Below, piece by piece: positions 24,201 to 33,200 of a stretch of 64,000 bases of DNA. A model generated the notes under the pieces. It searched no databases, was not told the origin of the DNA, and worked only from the letters and a program-made list of their open reading frames with translations. The DNA is from Vigna angularis (Eukaryota; Streptophyta; Magnoliopsida; Fabales; Fabaceae). Each line of letters begins with the position of its first letter. Within the stretch, counting starts at the first letter, position 1. The translations under genes were made by a program, and so were the position numbers. The DNA is taken from NCBI RefSeq assembly GCF_016808095.1, contig NC_068971.1:34643631-34707630 (forward strand), read 5' to 3'.

Positions 24201-27200
24201 ATATAACAATCCTTGCCTGAGAGCCTTTTTGACATACCTTAGAATGCGAATGAGAGCATTCCAATGGTCAACACGTGGAGCCTGCATGAATTGACTGATC
24301 ACTCCAATTGTAAATGTCTACACAAGTCTCTTTCAGTTGAGATATTCCGACAACATCATTTCCTGTAATGACAATATCATCAACATAGACTATTAAGTAA
24401 ACACATTTCCCAAGAGAAGAATGACAGTAAAAGATTGAATAGTTTGCTTCACTGTGTTTTAGACCAAATTTTTGAACAATGGAGCTACACTTTCCAAACC
24501 AAGCACGTGGTGATTGCTTGAGGCCATATAGAGATTGATGCAATTTGCATAACATACCAGACTCCCCCTGAGCAACAAACCTAGGAGGTTGCTCCATATA
24601 AACTTCTTTCTCAAGATCACCATGTAGGAAGACATTCTTGATATCCAATTGATGAAGTGGCCAATAACGAATGGCTGTCACGGCAAAGAAGAGGCGAATA
24701 GTAGTCATCTTGACTACAAGAGAGAAAGTGTCACAATAATCAAGACCATAAACCTGAGTGTAACCTTTTGCAACAAGTCGGGCTTTGAGCCGATCAATTT
24801 CACCATCAGGGTCGACTTTAACTACATACACCCATCGGCAACCAACCGCCTTTTTGCCAGGGGAAGGGGCACCGTCTCCCAAGTAATATTGTGGTCAAGA
24901 GCGTGCATTTTTGCAATCATAGCTTGTCGCCGTCCAGGATGATCAAGTGCTTCTTTCACATTCTTGGGTATAACTACAAAAGACACTGAGGATAAAAAAG
25001 AAAAATAGGAGAGTGACAATTGATGATAGCTAAGAAAATTATAAATGGGATGAGGGTTTCGAGTGGAACGAGTACCTTTTCTGAGGGCAATAGGCGATGC
25101 TGAATCATTTGCACCAGGACGCGTGGGAAGAGGTGACGAGGGAGAAGAATTTAAAGTTGGAGATTCACCATTTTCTTGGGGATGTGGACTATCCATTGGG
25201 GCCCTGTGTGGGATGAAAAAATAAGTGGAGGCAGTGCTGTCAGTTGGGAGTTGGTCTATATAATTAGACCAATCAGTTCCTTGGAGGAGAGGATGATAAT
25301 TTTGTAGATTGAGCTTTATCTCTTCGTGAAGGGGAAACCCTTGGAGGAGAGAGTGTTCTCCTATTTTGTGTTCTTTTCAGTCTTTTCAATAAAAAAATAT
25401 TACTCTTTCTCTTTTCAATATTGGGTTCCTAATAGATTACTACTTTGGGTGTAGTTGGATTTGATTAATGAAGAATTGATCAAAATTGTTTTCTATAATT
25501 GACACTTTTTCTAATGAAATAAAAAACTCAAGTTGATATATTCATTCATATTTTACATAATTATAATGCTTGTTAAAATTACTTATGCTTTTGAGGGAAT
25601 GCTATCCTAACATGTTATCATCAATTCTTAATGATTTGGTTCCTGTCTTTGTCTTTCTCTCACTTTTCTATGTAAGGTCTTACTCTATGTTCATTTGCCA
25701 TTTAGACGACCCGTGACATGTTCTTGTATAACAAAGGAATTAGCATCAAATGTTACAAAACAATTTAAAGAGCAATATTTTTTTAAAGAGACTAAATTGT
25801 AAGCACAATTGGAATGTACGAGCAAATTAAGATTGAATCCATGAGAATTTTTTGAAAATAGATAAATGAGAATGAAGATCTATTACCAGAAATATGACCA
25901 GGGACACCTAAGTCAAGTATCCATTGTTGAAAAACAGTTAGTGCCGAAGAAGATTCTACTTGATGGTTGAATTTTTTCATATTTAAGTCTCAAATACACT
26001 TGGCACTCATCATCTGAAAATTTGGACAATCCTTTGCATCTTGCTTTCTTGTTTTTCCATGTGCCAAGAGTCTCTCCCAAAAACATGGATTAGCCTGAAG
26101 TTGATGATGACTGCATAGTCAACATCTGTGTAAGGCTTTCATGGTCAAATTCCCACCTTTTTTGAATAAGAGGCCTCTCCATAGTGTGAATTTCAAATAC
26201 AGGAGAGTTTTATCAACAGATTGGCCACTAGCTTTGCCCTTTGGTTCATGATGAGTTGGCTTACAGTTGAAAATAAGAATGATTTTATTATTCTCAATCA
26301 TATCAATTACATTCTCCTTTGCTCTATTTGTAACAATCTAATCTTCTAAAATAGGAAAATAGGGAAACAAAATAATCTAGAAGATTACACATCTATTTTC
26401 TCTAATTAGGAAGATTCTATAGATATCTTCTTTAATTAAGAAGATATTTCCTCTAATTACAACACTTACAACACTAACAAATGCTAGCTCTCGTTGAGTC
26501 TCTGTCAAATATCTCAATTTCCGTACCAATAGCTGATTTTGCAATCAATCTGTCCCCTAATTAGTGCTAATTATAGTAGTATTCTTTCCAAGTTTAATAA
26601 CTTATTAACAACATAGATCTTTAATCAAAACGCAGAACAACACTAAAGAATGGCTGGCTTAATGAATCTTATCTTTCAGCCTTTTAACCAGAATTCCATT
26701 CACTTACAGGTTTATAAGCGCAGTTATGATATCTGCAAGCAGTTATATGAGAAGGACCTGCTGACAGAAAACTCGTTCCTTCATTTATATGGGTTTGTTG
26801 CTTTTTCTCTATTGTCAATCTTTAATTACTTCAGCATTCTTTATTAGTAGCAACTTTTTCAAACTACAATTCTGCCACTTCTATGTAAAATGAGTTTTGA
26901 AGTATTTTTGTTGAATTTATTACTGTTTTCTATGAAGGTTGCGAAGGGCTGGTTTTAATGCTCAGCAGCTTGCTGTTGTTTCAGTAAGTTTCCCTTTGAC
27001 TTTGTTAAATAAATACTCAACATTTATTTTATAAACATTCTATAGGGATATATAGTATTTGATCTAGAGGAAATTGAGTATCTTTTATTTTTGTGTAATT
27101 AATGTAATTAGTCTATGTACATAAACTTCATGGTGCATTCAAATACACTGTTTCGGCACAATATGCCCCCTATTCTTCTGGCATTACACAAACTAAGAAT

Positions 27201-30200
27201 GTTAGCATGTTTTTCTCTTGAATACCATTTTTTTTGTTGATATTGTAAGACCCCTGAAATGTATGTTATTATAAATATAAATATAGAACACAATAAATGT
27301 TGTGGGTAGTAAATGCTAGGTGTAAGCTAGAGTAGACGACTACTGATGAAAATGTGAGCACTAGATGACTTGGTAACTGGGGAATAGACTATATAAGTAT
27401 TAGACAACCATAACAATAGAAGGACTAGAGGGATTAGATGATTCGATTTCATTGGGTGAAGACAACTAAATCATTGGGTGAGGCATAACAGATTTCATTG
27501 GTGATGGATTTGTACATGAAATATGTTATAAAGAGGTTATCATTTAGAGAATTATTAAGGAGAATATTGGGAATGTATTTATTATGGAAATTGTTATTAT
27601 AGGAAAGATTTGGCAGTTAAAGAAAGACTAAGTAGGAAATAAGGTGCATACTGATATATAATATGGATATTTTTATATTTCTTAAGAGATAAAATCTTTG
27701 ATGATACGAGAATGATTTTAGAAGATTATAGAGTGCATGAGAATTATCTTTAAGCTAATTTTCTTATTTTATCTACAAGGATATTACAAGGCTTATCCTT
27801 AAGGGTGGAGATTTTATAAGATTTTTTCTATGAAACATAAATAGAAAGGTAGGAAAAGTTTTATGATTATTAAAAGGATCACGTAAAATTTCTTAAGAGT
27901 ATCTAGGATTTTAAAGATGAGAATGAAACCTATAAATATATATACTAAACATGTGAGTAAGGGTTCTAATTGGTGAGAAGAAACATGGATGAGTAGAAGG
28001 AAAAAGTAAGAGTAAGAGTCAAACGTAGGGAGAAGCTTTGAAGTTTAACGTACTCAATCTAAGTTAGGGAAGTTAATATTTAATCTGATTGTCTGATGAG
28101 TATCTATATGCATTGTCATGTTTGCGTTGATGAATTGATTGAATGTTTGATTTGTATGAGCATGTCTCCATGAATGCTATGAGACAAGATGGGCAGGTCC
28201 CCATGATTGCTATGGGTTTGGGTAGGTCCTCATGACTGCTATGAGATGGGAAGGTCCTCATGATTACTACAAGGCTTAAGCAGGTCCCCATGACTGCTAT
28301 GGTGTCTGAGCAGGTCCCCATGACTGCTACGGTGTTTGAGCATGTCTCCATGAATGCTATGAGTGTGTGCATCCTGCATGAGTGCTTCTAGATATCTAAG
28401 ATGATGTCTTGAGGCGAGTAGAGCTAGGGCCAGAGTGCCATAATCTATTGAATGATGTATTATGATATATGTGATATTTTGATAATTCTGATTGCAGTCT
28501 TTGTTATATTAGCATACTCTTGTGTTTGGTTGTGGTTTCCACTTACAATGATTGTATATATGCATGAGAGCATTGGAGCAAATGATGAAGCCGGTTTGGC
28601 TGCATAACAAGGATAGACGAGTGGAGAGTGGGATGATTCCGGTCTAGTAATTTAGTTTATAATTTTCTTTTATTCATGTCACTCAAATTTACTATATAAA
28701 GACAATTGATTTTGTTTTCCCAGTTTCAATAAAGGTCTTAAGATTTTACTAAAATTTATGTATTTGTTTATAAATAAATGGCTTTAAAAGTGTTAAGAAA
28801 AATTGGGATGTTACAAATCTGGGTAACCTAGCCATGTTCTCAGAATCACAATTTTCCTCAGAATCCTACAATTTTGGATGGTGTTGAAAAATGACGATAA
28901 CTGTGGTCATCCGTAGCACATTAGTTGTGGCCACTTTTAGGGTGGTGGTTACTTTTGTTAGAATATGCTTAGAATAGGCTTTATTGAAAAGCTGTTTTGA
29001 GTTGTACCTATCTGTATCTAGTGTCCTAGAGGTGTCTATCGATCCCGCTCTGCTTGTCCTTGTTCTATCCAGTGAAGAAATTGTTGGCTTACCACTATAT
29101 GCAACTGGCCATTACAGTTTGATTTCGTGACCACCATATTTGGAGCTTCTCTCCAAGCAACAAGGCAGAAACTGTCTCACGTACACCCACATGCAGCCTC
29201 TTTATCATGCGTCTCAAACAACCGTTGCCTGTGCACTGCTTTCCAACCACTAGAGAGCCATTGTGTTGCTGTGCTTGGGTTCATTGTCCTCTCTATGTTC
29301 CATTCCAACCCCTATTTGTCCCTTTTGTGAGGGTTGGTTGTTTGGCTCCCTTTTTGGCCGTATAGAGTTCTCATTATACCCTTCTTTTCTGGTCAGAAAT
29401 GGCTGCTGGTTCCATCAAACTGTTTTTTCAGTTTCTCGCATCATTACGTTAGAAAAGCTTAATGGGAGAAATTGTCTTGGGAAGCATTCGTTGAGCATTG
29501 GTCAAGGGTTTCATGATCACTTGGAAAAAGATGTCAATGAGATCTCGTCAAAAAAAGTACTGCACAATAGCAAAAGTTAGACTTGCAACTTTGTGCTCTG
29601 TTGTGGCAAACTTTGGAACCCAATAACTGGGAATCCTGATAACTTTCAAATCATGCACAACCTTTTAGAAGAAGGCCCAGAGTTTTTATGCAAGTGATAT
29701 ACAGTGGCTGTATGGTTTTTCCCACAAGCTAACATTTAAACAAACAAATCGCAAAATGATGACTTTTATTGTTGAAGGTCAATATGCTTCTGAAGAATTG
29801 AAGATGTTAATTGAAGCTAATACCCTTAAAGTAATTAAAAAGGTTGTGGGAGTAGAAGATGACTTGGTAGGGAACATTCTCAATGCACATATTTGGCAAA
29901 GAATGGGTCATGTCCAGAAAATTTCTTCTCCATGAACTTCCTAACTAGACAACCAATATCTCAAAATTTGTGGTTCTTGGAAAGTTTTTTGACAAGGAAT
30001 ATCAAGAATATTTAAGATTGAAATCTAACAGCCTACCACAACCATCTACAAATCTCAGTTTGTCAAAAACTTGGATTTCACAATTTGTGGAAAGTCAAAG
30101 TTCATGGATAATTGACTCGTGCTTTTGATGATATTTCTAGTAATACCTCTTTGTCCTCTTTTCTTTCTTTTCCTAAACATTTTCATCTCATAACCTTGGT

Positions 30201-33200
30201 CAATAGATCTGCAAAATATGTGCATTGTGAATTAGTCGAGCTTTCTTTTCTCCTTCCACAAACATAAAATTTGTTCTCCTTGTTGGTGTATGTCCCTTCA
30301 ATCTTATTTCCTTAAGTCAATTAACCAAGTTGTCAATGAAAGAATGATGTGAACTTTTGTCTGTCTCAATGAAATGTTAGATATTATTAGTCATAATATC
30401 TAACAATATCTTATATTTACTATATTTATGTGTATTTGCCACATTTTCCCTGTATGATTCTTCATTATAAAATATATTACCCTACAAGGGAGATTAACCC
30501 TATACCTAGTTTTCATTATATTAAACATGATATCTAGAGTTTAGGTTCTCTGTTTTTTTTTTCATCACAACTGCCATTGCACTGCAGCCACCGCCAGAGT
30601 CACCACTGTTGTCGCCAGTTACAGTTCAGACCGGCAGCCTGTTCATCTCGACCAGGCGACCACCACGCTGTTGAGATCATCGTTCTACCATTCACTCTTC
30701 TTTAAAACAAATGTTTTGTGCTTACACTAATGGCATTCAATGTCTTTATGGTGTTTGTCACTATCTTCTCACTATTGTTGCTCCTCGAAGTCATGGCCCA
30801 ATGGCTGAATATTTGGTAAAATTCATGCTCTTCTTCACGACTTTAATGAGGTATTACCTCCTGCCTGTACTCCCACCCAAGAACTAGAGGAATGGTCAAA
30901 GTTCTTCAGCTTGTCAGCATAGGTTCCCCCCTGTTGTGTCCAATTTTACTTCTACTTGTTCCATCTTTTTGTGTGTGCCCAATAAACACATCATTGATAT
31001 AGCTGCTTCCTCCAATGATTCCTTTGCTTTGGCATCTCAACCTAATGATCACAATCGCAAGCCAGGAAAGGGTCTTCACAAGTGTGACCAATGTCACAAG
31101 CTAGGCTACAAGATTGACAGGTGTTATGCATTACATGGTTGTTCTTCTTGATCTGCTGCAGTTGTCCAAACTAATCCTCCCTCACAATCATCTATTGTGG
31201 ATCTTACTTCATCTTCTATTGCAGGCAAATATGCTATTTTTAATGAATTTCTCAAATGATACGAGGATCATCAAAACTCTAGTTCCAAACTTGGCATATA
31301 CAATTTGTATACTCCAGTTTAAGGGGAAGTTTCAGAATAGGCATTATTTGAGAAACTGTTTTTGGTTGTACCTATCTATACCTAGGGTCTAGAGGTGCCT
31401 TTATTTTTTCTATTCTTTTGTCTATCTCTTCAGATTGATCTAACAGATTCTATATATAAATATAAGAACCTAAGAGAGTCTTGTACAAACTCTGAAATAT
31501 ATTATCTTTTTATTTTTCTCAAGTACTTTGTGTAGTAATATGGTTTAGATGGAGCATATATTTCTTGAGCAGTCTTTGCCTTGTGAGTTAACTTTTATGA
31601 GGGTGAAGTTAGGTCTAAAGTCCAGATTCTAAGACATATAGCTGCTTCTGCGTCAGATTTCTGTATGATTCACAACCATTATATTTCATATGAACTGCAT
31701 GTCTCACAGGGGCTCTGGGAATGGCGTGATGATCTTGCACGTGCAGATGATGAGGGGCCTGGTTATGTATTGCCAAATAAAATTATTCTTGAAATTGGTA
31801 AATGAAATTTATGTAGACTTCTTCTCTATTGTCTTCTGTTTAATACGCAGTACTTTTGCACAGCAAACAACAATTCAGTTTCTGTTTTCCCATTTCAAAG
31901 CTAAGCAGATGCCTGTCATTATAAGCAATTTACGGAGAATAGTAGGAAGGTCAAAGCTCCCATATGTTGAGCGCAGCCTTGATGTCATTGTTAACATTGT
32001 CAGACATTCTATGCAAAATGCTGCTGCCTTTGAAGAGGCTGCACTACGTTTGAAGGAAGAACATGCGGCAAGTGTAAGTAGTATGTTGATCGGTTGAAAC
32101 CTTGCTGAATGATGCATTATTTTTCTGTAGCATGTCTGCTTGGTAATTAATAGTGATTTGCATTGTTTTGAATAAATATTCTCGGTAATTTATCCTTTGC
32201 ACTTATTCTTAATTATTAAGGGATCAAGATGAACTGGAATAATGTGACTTGCCACATCAAGCTGTATGCTGCTGACTGTTATCTTACTGTAGCACAAAAA
32301 TAGTACCAATAAGAAAATAAAAATTGTTAGACTCAGGAGATTGCATACACAAATAGGGATAATTTTATTAATAATATTTCTGAGCAAAACCAGAATTAAA
32401 GGACAAATCCATAAATACAGGCCTAAGCCCTAACTGAGTTCTCTTAAGCACACTTTCAAATTCATAAACAACCTGCCTCATAACTGTCAGGCATAAAGAT
32501 GTCAATAACTGCCTCATAATTTAAACAGTAACGACACTCTTCTGACATTAAATAATAATTGCTTCATGAAGAAATAACTATCTATTGTCACATAAGAAAG
32601 CAATTGCCTCGTACATATATTGTAGCCGCCTTCTGTAACTGCTTCATATTTTTTGGTTCTAAAATGGATGAAGTTAATCATTGGTACTTCTAACATTAAG
32701 TTGACTGGATCTGGTGATGTGATATCAATAAAATTATGAACATAGTTCCAATTGAACTTGGTTGGGTTTTAGTTGATGTAGTTGGATTAAGCTCTTTATC
32801 TTTTCTCATTTTGCGTTCACAATAATTTATAACAAAAAGAATAATGAGATAGTTTGTGAAAAGGGAAAGGTTTGAATTGAGCAAATCCACACAGCTATCT
32901 GATTTACATCTTTTAGAATATTTTATAGTTGTCTGTCCTGTAATTTCTTCGAATTACTTTTTCTCCTGTGTATTTGGCAGAGGAAAGAAATAAGATGAAA
33001 CTAAATAGGTAGAGGGAAAATAAATGAGAAATAAAGGGAAAAGTAAAATTGTTTATTTAAATAGAACTAGGGAAGAGACGAGGAGAAAGATGCTGAGATG
33101 ACTAGAAATAGATGGGAAATAGATGAGAAATAAAGTGAAAAATAAAGTTGTTTAGGTGAAGAGAAGTAGAGAAGAGATGGGGAGAGAGATATAGATATTA

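Noticed and set aside
28150..28375. CRISPR-like array of spaced repeats
   Set aside because: Units are imperfect and head to tail with no unique constant-length spacers, in a plant genome; it is a minisatellite.
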